64,000 nucleotides of DNA from Heterobasidion occidentale. Lineage: Eukaryota > Basidiomycota > Agaricomycetes > Russulales > Bondarzewiaceae. This document shows, piece by piece, positions 52,119 through 64,000 of the stretch. Under the pieces are notes generated by a model, which worked only from the letters and a program-made list of their open reading frames with translations, did not search any database and had not been told where the DNA came from. The stretch is taken from the NCBI GenBank assembly GCA_039111635.1, contig JBCAQO010000010.1:1302001-1366000 (forward strand), written 5' to 3'. Made by a program: the position numbers and the translations under genes. Position 1 is the stretch's first letter. Each line of letters starts with the position of its first letter.

Positions 52119-54013
52119 ATGAAATACTTTTCTACCCGTGGAGGTGGGGCCCAGCTCTCTTTTGAAGAGGTCAATCACCATCGATCTTCAAATCTCATTA
52201 TTCTGAACGTGCATGGAATCCCCAGACCGTCTTGACCGGCCTCGCTCCGAACGGGGGTCTCTACATACCTGAAGACATCCCTTCCCTTCCACAGAACTGG
52301 CGAGAAGAGTGGAAGAACTACTCCTTTGTCGATCTATCAGTTGCAGTTCTGTCCTTGTACATCGAGGAGGAGGAGATCTCGCGCGATGAGCTCAGAGGGC
52401 TGGTGGAGAAGTCGTACAGCACATTCCGCCATCCTGAGGTCACCCCGTTGCAGAAACTCGATGAAAAGACGTTTGTCCTGGAGCTCTTTCACGGACCCAC
52501 GTTTGCGTTCAAAGACGTTGCTTTGCAACTATTAGGGAACCTCTTTGAGTTCTTTTTGCTACGGAGAAATGCTCGCAAAGGGCCAAACGAGGCTCCAGAG
52601 AAATTGACCGTTGTCGGTGCGACTAGCGGAGACACAGGCAGGTACGTGCACATCAACGGGCTCAACATCTGTGCTGTAATTCATACTCGACACAGTGCTG
52701 CCATCTATGGACTCAGGAACAAGGCCAATGTCTCCATTTTTATCCTTCACCCGAAGGGCCGTGTATCTCCCATTCAAGAAGCGCAGATGACTACCGTCAC
52801 CGACGCAAATGTACACAACATTGCTGTGAAGGGAACATTCGACGATTGTCAGGTCCGTTTGTTCTGTGCATGCGATGGACGATTTTCGAAACATTTCGTA
52901 TCCCCTCCCTCAGGATATCGTGAAGGGCCTGTTCGCCGATCGCGAGTTCAACCAAAAGCACCGTCTCGGTGCCGTCAACTCGATCAACTGGGCGCGCATC
53001 CTCGCCCAGACAGTCTACTACTTCCTTGCCTACTTCCATGCCAAATCGCAACTCCCCCCATCGGCCGAGCTTCAATTCGTCGTTCCGACGGGAAATTTCG
53101 GGGACATCCTGGCGGGATATTACGCGAAGCGCATGGGTCTGCCCATGGGCAAGCTCGTTGTTGCGACGAACTCGAACGACATCCTCGCGAGGTTCTGGCG
53201 GAGCGGGAAGTACGAAAAAGTCGATTCGTCGGCGATTGAGCGTGGGTTGGCAACTGCACCAGCAGCAGGTGCATCAGATGGTAAGCAGGCTGTCGACGGC
53301 GTCAAGGAGACATTGAGCCCGGCCATGGACATCCTCGTATCGAGCAACTTTGAGAGGCTGCTGTGGTACCTCGCTTATGGATCAGTTACTAAAGGATCCG
53401 AGGGTGCGAGGAGAACAGTCGCATGCGCGACCGTTGACGGATGGATGAACAAGGTCAAGAGCGACGGAAGGGTCGAGGTGCCAAGCGGTGTTCTGGAGCT
53501 GGCAAGGAAAGACTTCATCGCTGAGCGGATATCCGATGAGCAGGTTAGTCCGTTGTCAGTCGAGTCTCGAACGAGGGCTAATCTAGAGCCATCAGACGCT
53601 AGAGACTATCAAGTTGCATCACAGCAGCAGCCCATCTTATGTTGCAGACCCACATACGGCCGTTGGTCTTTCAGCCGCAAAAATCATAGCTAAGCAAAAG
53701 TAAGCTTTTCCTTCTCGTCCTCCAACTAAGCTGACTTTGATATGACACCTCAAGCTCTTCAGACACGGTCCAGATCGTCCTATCCACGGCGCACCCTGCC
53801 AAATTTTCTGAAGCAGTGACCCGCGCATTGAGCGACTCACCCACATTTGATTTCGCTCGCGATGTTCTGCCAGAGGAGTTCAAGGGCCTGTTGGAGAAGG
53901 AAAAACGTGTCATTGATGTCGAGGCGCCTAATGCTGAACTTGTGAAAAACGTCATAGAAGAACATGTCGGCGTCGACATCGTGAGTAATGATAGGATCGG
54001 AAGGAGTGTGTGA
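52119..54013 (+). CDS. THR4: Threonine synthase
   Basis: PLP enzyme converting O-phosphohomoserine to threonine. ATG at 52119 (MKYFSTRGGGAQLSFEE), intron, then TVLTGLAPNGGLYIPEDIPS. Motifs: LELFHGPTFAFKDVALQLLG (the PLP lysine is in FKD), VVGATSGDTGR (cofactor phosphate loop), AAIYGLRNKANVSIFILHPK, SPIQEAQMTTV, NIAVKGTFDDCQ, NSINWARILAQTVYYFLAYF, FVVPTGNFGDILAGYYAKRM, NSNDILARFW, SPAMDILVSSNFERLLWYLA, then VADPHTAVGLSAAK, VLSTAHPAKFSEAVTRALS and the C-terminal extension ending SNDRIGRSV (stop 54011-54013). Five or so short introns. Length and order match the fungal THR4 type of about 530 residues. No presequence: cytosolic. Possible general amino-acid control via the upstream TGACTC. Confidence 0.95.
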
Positions 54014-54351
54014 GGAGATTCTTTGTATAGCCAATGTGATGTATACTATGGGAAGGCAGCTCTGAAACTCGAAGTCAGGTTCTGTTCAGGCATCCTTCGT
54101 CTGGGCCCGATTGCTTCTACTCAATTTCTATCTCTAGTTTCTTTCAGCGACCATTGAAAGTTTACGAGCGAAGAAATGATAGATGGTTCACCACAGGGGA
54201 CGTGCCATGTGGATGGGGTCAGGTCTGATACGATGATAGAACCTCGCGAGTGACAACCTGCAACTTTCCTCTATAGGAAGGCACTATCTCGTAGATCTCC
54301 GGGCGCGAGTCGGCGTACTAGCCATGAGCAAAAGAAACGGATAGAAAAAGA
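54014..54351. other. Intergenic: THR4 3' flank and tRNA terminator
   Basis: No gene seen. Five A at 54345-54349 on the plus strand form the T-run that would terminate RNA polymerase III transcription of the adjacent minus-strand tRNA. Confidence 0.55.
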
Positions 54352-54433
54352 TGACGAGAGTGGGATTCGAACCCACGCCCCCGAAGGGACCAGATCCTTA
54401 GTCTGGCGCCTTAGACCGCTCGGCCATCTCGCC
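54352..54433 (-). tRNA. tRNA-Leu(AAG)
   Basis: The minus strand folds as a class II tRNA. The 7-bp acceptor (GGCGAGA with TCTCGTC, one G-U) has discriminator A. Box A is TGGCCGAGCGG and box B is GGTTCGAATCC. The anticodon stem CCAGA/TCTGG has loop CTAAGGA, so the anticodon is AAG (Leu, CUU/CUC after inosine modification). The long variable arm expected of Leu is present, and no intron. A T5 terminator follows. Confidence 0.95.
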
Positions 54434-54813
54434 TTGAAGACAGAGGGATCAACGTTTTCTATTGGGCGCTGAAACCGTCAGATCAACTTCTGCCCTCCAC
54501 GGCTGAGCGCTGTGTTTTTCCAGATTCTATCTTTCGTTCTTGATGACCACTTTTACTTATCTCTCCGAGAGGGGTCTGGGAACTAATCTAATTATTGATT
54601 GTTTCCTTATACAGTAACAATCTTTTCCAGAACCCAAGTGAACCCTAAGTAAACTCAAGTGTGCACGAGGTGGTTACACACGTCACAAGCCATGGTCACA
54701 TATATCGTGCTTGTCATGCCACAGGTTGATCACGCGTTCGTGGCACGCGCGATCACTGTAAACCATATTGAACGCGCTTTGCAGCTTGTTTCTGACGCGT
54801 TTTTCTACCAATC
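54434..54813. other. Intergenic: tRNA upstream flank and SCC3 promoter
   Basis: About 380 bases, AT-rich in the middle (54530-54660). No gene. The SCC3 promoter must lie in the last part. Confidence 0.5.
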
Positions 54814-57800
54814 ATGTCTGAATCGGAATCAATACCAGGCCCACGACGCTCCCAACGAGAGAGAAAGCAGGCGAAACCCTTTGTCTCTGGTCCGCAGCCT
54901 TACCGTCTGTGCCACAATCCAAGCTGACCTTCGCCCTTTGCACAGGTTCCCAACAGAAGAGGAAATTCAACGAAGTGGATTCTGGGGATGACAATGAACG
55001 CCTCAGCGATGTAGATGAGCATGATGAGCCCCAAGATGAAGAGGAGGAGTATAGTGCACCGAAACCAAAACCAAAGGCCGCACCAGTAGCAGGGAGAGGG
55101 AGGGGGAGGCCGAAAGGATCAGGGTCAGCAGTGAAACGGCCGCCCAAGGCAAAATCCACTGTTTCAAAAAGACCCACTGCAACGCAGAGCAAGGGTAAGA
55201 AGGGACAATCTGCATTCGATGCCTCCGGCGCAGAAAAAGTCGGGAGAGATACTCAAATCACCAACGACAATGCTCTATTCAGTGAGTGTTGAACATGTCG
55301 TAGAGATACGGACTGCTGATATTTTACAACAGATGCAATCATGAATCCATCTGCAGCCCTACAATCTACAGTAGAAGATTTCTTGGAATCGCTGTCACAA
55401 ACCCCAGGTCCAGCCCAAGCGGAACTGGTCAACAGCATTCTGCGATGTTGTGGGTGCAATGACACAGTGAATGCTGACGAAGCTGTCGACTACGACGGTG
55501 TCGTTGATGCCCTCGATAATTTTACTGAAGCACTGAAGCAGGTACGTCTACTCGTCCATCTCATTTCATTTGAAGTTCACATCAACTGGACGTGCCAGGA
55601 CAACTCTCCAATATACCCTCTAACCTCCAAATTACCTATGTTCAAAAAATTCAGGAAGTCGCTTTCCGAATTCATTGAAAGACTCATCACTTCTTCGGCA
55701 GATCTCGGTCTATTGTACACGACTGACTTGATGGCCACTCTTCAGACATGGATCGTCGCCATGTCATCTTCTCAACTACGTAGCTTTCGACATACGGCTA
55801 CGGTCCTCGCCTTAGAGGTAGAGACAGCTCTTTGCGATGTCGCTGCCGCCGTCGAAAAGGAGGCAGAAGTTGTCGGCAGGCAGCGAGAGGGTGAGAGGAA
55901 GCGTAAGGCTGGTAACAAGAGCAAGGTCAGCAATGGAAGGGATAAAGAGTTGGAAGGCAAAGAGAAAGAAGTAAAGAATCGGAAGACAACATTGGCGGAA
56001 TATCTAAAGGAATTCGTGGACGGGTACGTGAGCCATTGACGGTCCCTCCATATGTCGCGCTTGACAAGTGACCTCTCAGTGTTTTTGTTCACCGGTATCG
56101 CGATCTCGACCCTGCGATTCGCGCCGAATGTGTGCGTGCAATAGGCCTATGGTTCATCAAGTATCCCGACCACTTTTTGGACGGGTCTTACCTCCGCTAT
56201 GTTGGCTGGGTGCTCTCAGATGCCAATACTCAAGTGCGCCTTGACGCTGTCAAGTCGTTATCCGGAGTCTACAAGAAGGCCGACTATATCAGTTCTCTCC
56301 AGCATTTCACCGATCGCTTCAAGCCACGCCTGGTTGAGATGGCGACAGGCGACACTGAGCTCGCTGTGAGGGTTGCTGTCATTCAAGTCCTCGGCGCGAT
56401 TGATGAGCATGGCCTCTTAGAAGATGAGCAACGTGACGCGCTTTGTCTGCTTGTCTTCGATGAAGAGCCCAAGGTCCGTCGCGCTGTCAGTGGGTTCGTT
56501 CGTGGCGTATGGGAGGATATGGTGGAGGAGCGGCTAGTTGCAAAGAAGGCCAGTGAGCAAGAGAAACAGAGGGCGGGTGTCAAGGCTCTAGGGACGCTTT
56601 TGATAAACCTGGGGAAAACGTTGGACAAAGTCGATATCACGAGTAAGGAGGAGGACAACGAAGAAGTCGCCGAGAGCAGTACTCGACCAAGAAGAGTGAA
56701 GGAAGTTGCAGCGCTTGTAGGCGCAGAGCAGAGGGGCCGTACAGCATTGGCCGTGGAGGCGCTTTGGGACCAAGTGCAACCCGTCAGTGATTGGGAAGCA
56801 TTGCTGGATGTCTTGCTGTTAGATCATTCGGCCTCTGGTGACGATGAAGCCGAGGTTCCTCGAGGACGCAGATCAAAGGGCAAACAGGCTGCTTCAGAAG
56901 TCAGCATCGACGAAGCGTGGCGATTGGAAGAGGCAGAAGAAGCCGTTCTTCTCGAGGTGTTGGTCGCTGCTCTGCGAAAGGCTAAACTTGACGCTTCAGG
57001 CGGTAAGAAGGTGAGTGTATGCGCTTGAATAGTTCTTTTGAAATACTCATTGCACAATCCAGGGAGAAGAGGAGACGACATCGGTCGATATTACACGTGC
57101 TTTGATCAAGGGGCTTCCACGATTGTTCGCGAAACACCAAACTGACGAAATCAGGATTGCTGAAGTTCTTTTAATACCCCAACTGATGCACCTCGACTTG
57201 TATCTCGAAATGCGGATGATTCCTGTACGAGTCCCTCCACTTGTCGTCGCAGATAGATGCTGAGTTCTCACTACAATCTTAGGCATATGCAAGCCTCTGG
57301 GATGACGTTATTAAGCAGTTCTCCTCGCACTCCTCGCCAACCGTTCTATCCCATGCCGTTGCTACAATTCGACATCTCATGGATGCTACCAGTCTTTCGA
57401 ATACCAACAGCACCAAAATTCTTGAGTTAGAGGACGAACTAGCTCAATCTCTACGAGACGCTGTTGCGGGTCGAGATGAGCTCGAGATTGCTTCATTCTC
57501 CGAAGATGAGGTTTTGCTCTTGGGTGCTATTTGTGCCCGCCTGACCGCATTAGCTGGAACACGAGACATGACTTCTTGGATGGAAGAGGACGAGGGTGGC
57601 AAACAAAGTAGCGCTTGGGACATCGTGAGCGCTCTCGTTGAACGCGGGAAGTTAGGTTATAAGGAAGAGGAAGCGGTCAGAAGATATCTTGCTATTTGCT
57701 AAAATGCTGCTCACAGACTTCTCCCACAGATGATTGATCATGGAGTCAATTTACTGACGCTGCACATCATCTGGAAAGCCAGACGACTACCAACGGAGGC

Positions 57801-59649
57801 ACAACCCTCGGCAGAGGAGCTGCGATTCCGCGAATCATTTCGGGAAGAGCGTGAATCTCTCCTCGAAAAACTTGTGGAATATGCTGTTGGTTCTCAATCA
57901 AACACAGCGGATGGTGTGCGGCGAGCAGTGCGCTTTATTTTGCTTGACGAGTCTTGTCCCGATGATTGATGCTTTTTTAGTCTTTCCAGAGCCTCATGAA
58001 TCTACACATCCTATTCTGTCCTGTACAGGCAGAGGAACAACCAGGGTCTGCATCAGCTACTTCGATGCTTTCATTGGTACTCGACGACGAAGTCCAGTAT
58101 CGTTGCGCAGGCTTCGTACAAGCGGAGATCGAGCGCTACGCTGACGAGCTGGCTGAAAACAACCAAGCAGAAAACGACAATGAAAACAGTTCCAGTGAAT
58201 CCAGCGAGGACGAAGACCAAGTAATAACCAAGGGCAAGAGGGGCAGGCCGAGGAAATCCAAAAAGTCCGCTCGGGCGAAGACGTCAGGTGCCTAATGAGT
58301 GTCCTTTGTTTCTGTCTATCCTAATCCACCGTTTTTTTTTCTCCTTGAACAGCCACCAACACAAACTCGCGTTCTCAGCTTGAACGAGAATATGTTTTCA
58401 TCGGCGTTGTATCAACATTCTTGCGAGCGATCCGCGTTGGAGCAGTCCACGTCCATCATAGCGCTGTCCTCCTGGTTCACTACGGTCGGCTGGGCCCTGC
58501 CTTTGACTTATGCTCCAAGGTCATCGTCGAAGTCTTACGAGAGGAAGGGATGTACAATGGTCACGGGGATGCTGTTGTGGCTGTTATTTCACAGGCTCTT
58601 CGAGAGGTTCGTGTAAAATCACTGGCCTCCGAACCGAGGCTAATCGTTGTACTGCAGTCGTTTACTCTCGTGCTTGAAGGCGTTGTCCCAAGTGAAGCAG
58701 CCTCCGTGTCACTTGGAAAGCTGTTGTCTTCGTGTCTACTGATTCGTGGGGCTCAGCTGTCTGTGGTTCGTCGGGTGGACAGCGAACATGTGATCAAGAT
58801 CCACACCGAGTTATTGACTTGGATCGGCAAGCGTCTTGCTGCCTACGAAAATAACAAGAACAAGAAGGGCCGAAAAACGGCGGTTCTATTTTTCAAAGTT
58901 CTACAGCCTCTTTTAGCTCCAGTCGACAACCGAGATGCATTGAAAATGTAAGTCATCTTATGATCGGCCTCATCAAATCATTGACTCGGGCTCGACAGCA
59001 AAGCACACATGGACCAGATGCTCGCTCAAGCGAAAGTGGAAATATCTGCCACGTCGCCCATTTGGGAACCCCAACGCGCTTACGAAAAACGCCTGAGCAC
59101 AGCTATGTCGAAGACTAAAGGTAAACAGATTGTCGATTCGATTCGTGTGACTATCTGAGGTGTCGCAAAGCTCCAGGGAAAAGTCGCAAATCACAACAGA
59201 AGTCAAAGGAGGTACTCACTACCGACGATGAGCAGGGCGATATAAGCGACGGGAACGAGACAGCTGAAGAAGTGCCCTACCAACAGCAACCTGCTGAGCT
59301 GGAGAATGCCTTAGGGCAAAGCGATGGCGAGCTGACACAAGAGGACGCTGCAACTCCGAACGAGGTCGAATCCCCGTTGTCCCCTCTTGACGCTGGGCGA
59401 TCATCATCCGAACGCCCAGTCAAACCGCTGTCAGATGATGAGGACGAAGGTGATGTGCTTGTCACACCCAAGGCTTCGCGGAAGCGGCCACGGAGCGAGG
59501 ACGACGAACCAGAGGCAAATCAAGCGCCGGAGAATAGATCGTCTGCCATAGAATCCAGTCGGCCTGTACCATCTCCTGTTGAGCGACCTGTTTCTCGAGC
59601 CAGTTCCACTGGAGAAATACGTATCACAAGGAAGAGAGCCCGTCACTGA
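54814..59649 (+). CDS. SCC3: Cohesin subunit SCC3/STAG (Irr1, Psc3 orthologue)
   Basis: Part of the ring complex holding sister chromatids together; it loads on DNA through the kleisin. Start MSESESIPGPRRSQRERKQA at 54814, a basic/acidic Lys-Pro-rich N-tail, then FNAIMNPSAALQSTVEDFLE. STAG region: LTSKLPMFKKFRKSLSEFIE, LYTTDLMATLQTWIVAMSSS, QLRSFRHTATVLALEVETAL. The stromalin conservative domain is unmistakable: VFVHRYRDLDPAIRAECVRA, IGLWFIKYPDHFLDGSYLRY, VGWVLSDANTQVRLDAVKSL. HEAT-like helices follow (RVAVIQVLGAIDEHGLLEDE, LWDDVIKQFSSHSSPTVLSH, and so on), then an acidic/basic disordered C-tail (EEDQVITKGKRGRPRKSKKS-like patch inside, final TGEIRITRKRARH). At least ten short introns. The frame is continuous across all exons. 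Convergent with the next gene. Confidence 0.93.
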
Positions 59650-59967
59650 TCTGTATATTTCCTGATATTGCATTATACCTATCTTTGCGCTGAATTTCTC
59701 AACGATAACTTAGCATGTCCAATGTATTGTTGTTATTCATGTGGTTGTACTGACATATGTACTTAAGGATGTTCGCGAGATACAGTCCAGTATAATGCGT
59801 AGTCAGACGTCCGGTCAACAGGGTCTTGTACAATAATAAAAAAAGATATGTCAAAGGAGTGAAGGTCCCGGTCAACGTTCAACGTTCAACGTTCAATCGT
59901 CAGATAAGGGCGTCATGGTCGTAGATAAATATGATGTATAAATAGCGATGAATAGACGTCGGAGGCC
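59650..59967. other. Convergent intergenic region (SCC3 / unknown gene)
   Basis: About 320 bases of AT-rich 3' flank with an A-run (59836-59845) and the CAACGTT repeat. No gene. Confidence 0.5.
59873..59893. repeat. CAACGTT heptamer x3
   Basis: Three perfect tandem copies, followed by a partial CAAT copy. The core AACGTT is a 6-bp palindrome, so the unit reads nearly the same on both strands. Located between two convergent genes. Confidence 0.85.
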
Positions 59968-62900
59968 TCATGGGTCGATGATACCAAGGGTTGCTAATAC
60001 ATGTTCACGCTGTGCGGAGAATGATGGTCAGGTCAACTAGCGAATCGAAAACAAGGAGGCTCACATCGTTCTTCGTAAAATCGACAAAGGGTTCCAACAC
60101 CGTGAGACCTTTTGCTGAACGGTTTCCAGTAACATCAGACAAAGTCCTTCGAGAGCGAGCCGCAGAGGCTGCTGATGGCCTTGGCGACACCGGAGAGACA
60201 ACCATGGACGACCGTCTACCTTGAGGCTGGATATCTTGGATGGTTATACCGAGCATGTTGCATAGATCTCTTTGGGCTTGTGCGAGTGCACGGCTCTCGG
60301 ATGTCGGCGAGAAATCGGAAGTGTATGCTACATTAATCATTAATGAACCTGTGCAGCGACAATGGACGCGAGCACTCACCGGAGTTGCGACTCGAAAGGC
60401 CGGTGGTGATGATCCCCAAAGAGTCTGTATGAGGAATGCGAGGGACAGGAGGGACAAAGCCGGGAGAGAGAAGAGACGTTGCTGCGGAAGACACGGCACT
60501 CATGCGGTTCTGACTGACGAGCGATACCCTGTTGCTCCTCTGGTTGCTGTTAGATCGCAGACCAGCCTTCGACACCCGGATGCTCGACTTGCGCGATGCC
60601 AACACGCGGCTCGAGCGACGACTGGCCGACCGCGCGGAGCCCGGAGAGAACTGATCCTGGAGGTCGTCCATCTCCTGCGCGACCTGCTCCGCTTGGGCCC
60701 ACGCCTCGTCGCGTTCAGCCTCTAGTGCGATAACGCGATCCTGGAGGACTTGCGCCTCGGTCGCACGCTTCAAGAAGCTCGCGTTGAGCTTCCGCAGCGC
60801 CATCGCAAGAGCGCTGGCGGAGTGGGTGTCCAACAACTTGGTAAGCTGAGCGACCTGGTCCCGAGTGCTGTACAGGTCCTCTGCGATGAGGTCGAGGTTC
60901 AGTAAGATGTCTTGCAGATCCTCCGCAATGGCGCGAACGGCTTGGGGGCCGATCTCCCGTCCGTCTCCACTGGAAGACAGCTGCGCGAGCAGCGCGTTCC
61001 GTTTGCGGACCTGGAGCTTGTACGTCGTCTTGAGTTCTGCCTGCAATGCCTCCAGCCGATCCAATTCCTGCGGCAGATCGACATCTAGCTGTTGAACCGG
61101 CAGCAGCCTCAGGGAGGATGTTTCTGCCGATTGCTTGATGGCCCTTGACACGATCGACTGGAGTTGTTCGGAAGTGAACGTCCATTTGGCTGCTTCTAGA
61201 GTGAAACCCTTGAACTTCACACGCGTCGTGTTGAATCTCGGCGTCGTCAAATGAACAGACCCTTGAGATGGTCTCCGCGTGAACGGAATGTGCCCTAAAG
61301 ACGTGGAAGACAGGTTGGTCTCTCGCAGCCCTGCCAACGTCGTAGGGGCTGTCACATTACGACTGCGAGGCCCAATCGGGAGCGGCGGTCGCCCCGGCGC
61401 TCTACGGCTTGATGGTCCTGAAGGTGATGCGTGCGCAGATGCTGTTCGCGAAACAGAGGCAACGATCTGATACAGCGGCGGTGCGCCGCTCTGTGAGCGA
61501 TCTGAGGACTGTGCAGTGATCGAAGACGAAGACGGAGAGGCACCGTGAGAAGTAAGGGGAGGTGTCGCAGGAGGCTGCGGAGGTTTCGTCGAAGGAGGAG
61601 GAGCGAATGGAAGATACTTCACTACGAGTATAGGGTCCACTGCTGCTTGTTCTGGTACGGGTGCCTTTGGCTGGATCGATGATTGAGACGGCACAGGTCG
61701 CTCGGGAGAATCCGGACGAGAGGAAGGAATAGATGGGGGCGATGTGGAGGGTGGAGAGAAAGCTGATTTCTTTGTGGCACCAGAAAGTAGGTGGAAGCGT
61801 CTGGGGGATCCAGGCGTAGGTCCAGGGCTTAATACAGCTTTCGACATGCCCGGGGTCGATGGAGGGGCAGTAGATGCTGTAAGCGCCCGAGAAAGTTTGT
61901 TCTTGGTAGAGCGAGCCCTCGCAATGCCAACTGTTCTCGACAATGATCTGAACGGCCGTGGTGAAGGGCGTGTCGAACCTCTTGATGTTCGTTTGGTTGA
62001 CTCAGCCCTAAATAATGAGGTGCTCATTGAGCCTCCTGACGCAAGGGCCGGTGACAGTCCCGGAGTCGATGCGAATAGCCCACTTGAGAATAGGGGGCTG
62101 AAGGCGCTCGGTGTCTCCGGAAATGTTTGTTTGCCGGAGGACGATGGAGATGGTGTGCTGCCTACCAAGGACGGGCTCTGTGCAATCTCGAAAGACAAGC
62201 CTTCCCTCGGATCACGTACCACAGTGATAGGATTGAGACCAGCAGGGCGTCTCATATCGTTTGCTTGTTCTGATGACAGATGTGGACCAGAGTTAGGAGA
62301 ATGGGATGATGCGAGCGACCCGTCAATTGACCCAGAAGGAGGTGCAGAGAACGGAGTTGTAGCAGTGACCGGGAACGAAGGAAGTTGTGAGAAATGGTGA
62401 GAATTGACGGTGGCCAAAGGAATTGGGGGAAGGCCGTCGTCCTCGTCGTCTGAGGGGATATTTTGCGTTGAACGCGGGCGCTCGCCAATAGGAAGGAGGG
62501 TCGTGGGATGGAGAAGGCTATTGTTCACAGATGTAATGGAGGGGCGGGATGCTCTTGTGTTGGACGCGGAATTGGAACGCGAGCGGGACGCTACTTGTAT
62601 CTCGAGACGCGCAGCTGTATCACCGAGGGCGATGAGTGAACTGTCTTCCATACCGTCATACATCACTTCAAGGGCGGGACGTACCATTTCCACGCTGCCT
62701 GGACGATGATCGTTGCGAGTACGTCCCAAATGCCTGTCTGTCCGGACTCTGCCTTCCACTGTCAGCGCTGTTTCCATTGCTGGTGGACGACGACGACGGC
62801 GTGATTAGGTCTGTCCTTTCCGAAGACGGGCTTTTACTCTCATAGATTGATTCTGCGAGGAACTGGTCCAGAACTTGATCAATATCGTCGCCCGAGCGTG

Positions 62901-64000
62901 CCGACCTTTGTGAGTTCGGTGACACTGACATACCGCGTGATGACGCGAAGGATGAAGGCGAGAGAAAATGATCTGAATCGGACGTGCCGCTGCGCTGAGG
63001 CTGTGCTGGAGAGGCACCCTTCGAGCTCGCGTTACTCAGGTCCTTGCTGCCGTCCATGGCAGGCGATGTCTGGGCAGACGAGGCCTCAGTGATCGGGGAA
63101 ACGCGATGCATCATATGTGTCCCAGAGAGGAGTAGCGCAATGGAGTCGCCTGATACAGGCGGTGTGTTCAGCTGCATCGAATGCGTTCTGACCCGACGCA
63201 TTGGCTCCTCTAATACCGCGCTGTCTCCCTTTGCAGTTGTGATTGTGTCGACGACGGCAAGGGGAAGTGGTGGGACGGGAGGGATAAACTCTAGGGCATC
63301 AGGAGACGTGACACCGTCACCACTGCTACCGCGTCTCTCCCTCCAACGCGGTGAGTTCAAGTACGGGTTCTCGCCATGGGGTAACGTCGCGGAGTCCTGG
63401 CGCGTAATACCACGTTGATGGTACCGCGACTGCCGATTTTCGTTATTCAGCATGAGGGCACCGGGGAGCGTGATGCCCGAAATAATTGATGCGTCGTCGT
63501 TCATGATAGGCGAGACATCGCGCTCCTGCGTGGCAGATGGCAGTGGAGCGGCAGAGCCTCGAACTGAGTGGTCGGCGGAGCGTTGGATTTGTACTTTGGG
63601 GCCATGCAGGGCCAAGTTGGGTATCATGATGGGCGCGGGTGCGCCTTTGTAAGTCCTACGAGGGGGGCGCTGGACGCAAGATGTAGGAACAGACGTCGGT
63701 GAACGTGCAGGTGGACGTACCATTTGCTCCTCGTCTGACGGACCCATATCAACATAGCTTGCCTCCTTGGGAAGGGATCAACGATGGGAAACAGCCGCGA
63801 GAGGATGAACACAAGGATTCTCATACCTCTTGATAGCGTGCAGATTCAGAAATCTGGGCCTCCTCTGCGCGCGACTGCAAACTGCTCGCTGCATGCCCTA
63901 CATGATGAATTTCCACCACGCCGGTCACAACCGAAGACAGTTTTTGCTCTCCATCTTTCGTAGAGAGGATATCATGGGGAAACCATGGCTCGGGGTGCGA
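59968..64000 (-). CDS. Large disordered/coiled-coil protein, unknown function (5' end outside window)
   Basis: Read from the right edge: SHPEPWFPHDILSTKDGEQK, VVTGVVEIHHVGHAASSLQS, RAEEAQISESARYQE, intron, EASYVDMGPSDEEQMVRPPA. A long Ser/Pro/Arg-rich region follows; an intron GTACTC...ACAG (about 62737 to 62655) joins QAFGT to SLIALGDTAARLEI without frame loss. Near 61250-60950 is the ordered core: TTRVKFKGFTLEAAKWTFTS, EQLQSIVSRAIKQSAETSSL, DVDLPQELDRLEALQAELKT. A long coiled coil follows (QAVRAIAEDLQDILLNLDLI, LKRATEAQVLQDRVIALEAE), then a tail with RRSSMVVSPVSPRPS and the final exon REHVLATLGIIDP (stop at 59968). Ser-Pro sites abound, so kinase regulation is likely. A cytoskeletal or polarity scaffold is possible but unproven. 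Confidence 0.7.

Noticed and set aside
62650..62780. Frameshift in the right-edge gene between NGTSRP-stop and the next frame
   Set aside because: A GT...AG intron with the right phase (GTACTC to GAAGACAG) explains the change, so no indel is needed.
1..64000. CRISPR array, insertion sequence, riboswitch or biosynthetic cluster
   Set aside because: No spaced direct repeats, terminal inverted repeats with transposase, or clustered pathway enzymes were seen. The genome is eukaryotic with spliced housekeeping genes.

Overview
The window is nuclear DNA from a filamentous basidiomycete, most likely an Agaricomycete of the wood-decay or polypore kind. The genes are dense and carry many short introns of about 50-100 nt with GTRNGY...YAG borders. 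The protein families are basidiomycete-typical: SET1 with long low-complexity linkers, a DUF6593-like family, and Agaricomycete-specific orphan membrane proteins. I place 19 protein-coding genes, one tRNA and two degenerate gene fragments. The first gene is cut by the left edge (its 5' part is missing). The last is cut by the right edge (it is on the minus strand, so its 5' part is also missing).

Left part (1 to about 18.06 kb), very GC-rich: the 3' end of an alpha/beta hydrolase (+); a single-pass membrane protein (+); an ALDH7/antiquitin-type aldehyde dehydrogenase (+); the COMPASS histone H3K4 methyltransferase SET1 (-, about 6 kb); a GNAT acetyltransferase (-); and a molybdenum-cofactor sulfurase (+). 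Conserved protein sequence jumps frame several times here (ALDH N-terminus, SET1 RRM and linkers, MOCOS linker). Most of these jumps have no possible intron and lie in GC-rich or homopolymer DNA. They look like base-call/assembly indels rather than biology.

Middle (18.1-41 kb), ordinary GC: two tandem DUF6593-like paralogues (-); a decayed fragment of a WD40 gene (-); the NuA4 subunit EPL1 (-); the intact WD40 gene that resembles the fragment (-); a scrap resembling the DUF6593-like family (+); a zinc-finger protein with two homopolymer frame breaks (-); a CDC4/MET30-like F-box/WD40 protein (-) with a 615-nt intron just before its F-box; the PAT-complex subunit Asterix (+); the ribosome-biogenesis WD40 protein JIP5 (-); and a third DUF6593-like paralogue (-).

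Right part (41-64 kb): two basidiomycete orphan proteins, one acidic and one with two membrane segments (+); IRE1, the unfolded-protein-response kinase/RNase (-); cytosolic seryl-tRNA synthetase (+); threonine synthase (+); tRNA-Leu(AAG) (-); the cohesin subunit SCC3 (+); and a large disordered/coiled-coil protein of unknown function running off the edge (-).

Most genes are single-copy housekeeping genes and do not form a pathway cluster. Shared themes are chromatin (SET1, EPL1, SCC3) and protein synthesis or ER homeostasis (IRE1, Asterix, SerRS, JIP5). Several pairs share short divergent promoters: GNAT/MOCOS, F-box-WD40/Asterix and IRE1/SerRS. The most distinctive non-housekeeping element is the DUF6593-like family, with three genes and one possible relic. 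Its pairing with intact and decayed WD40 copies suggests an old segmental duplication around EPL1. I saw no transposon, CRISPR array, biosynthetic cluster or virus-derived gene.
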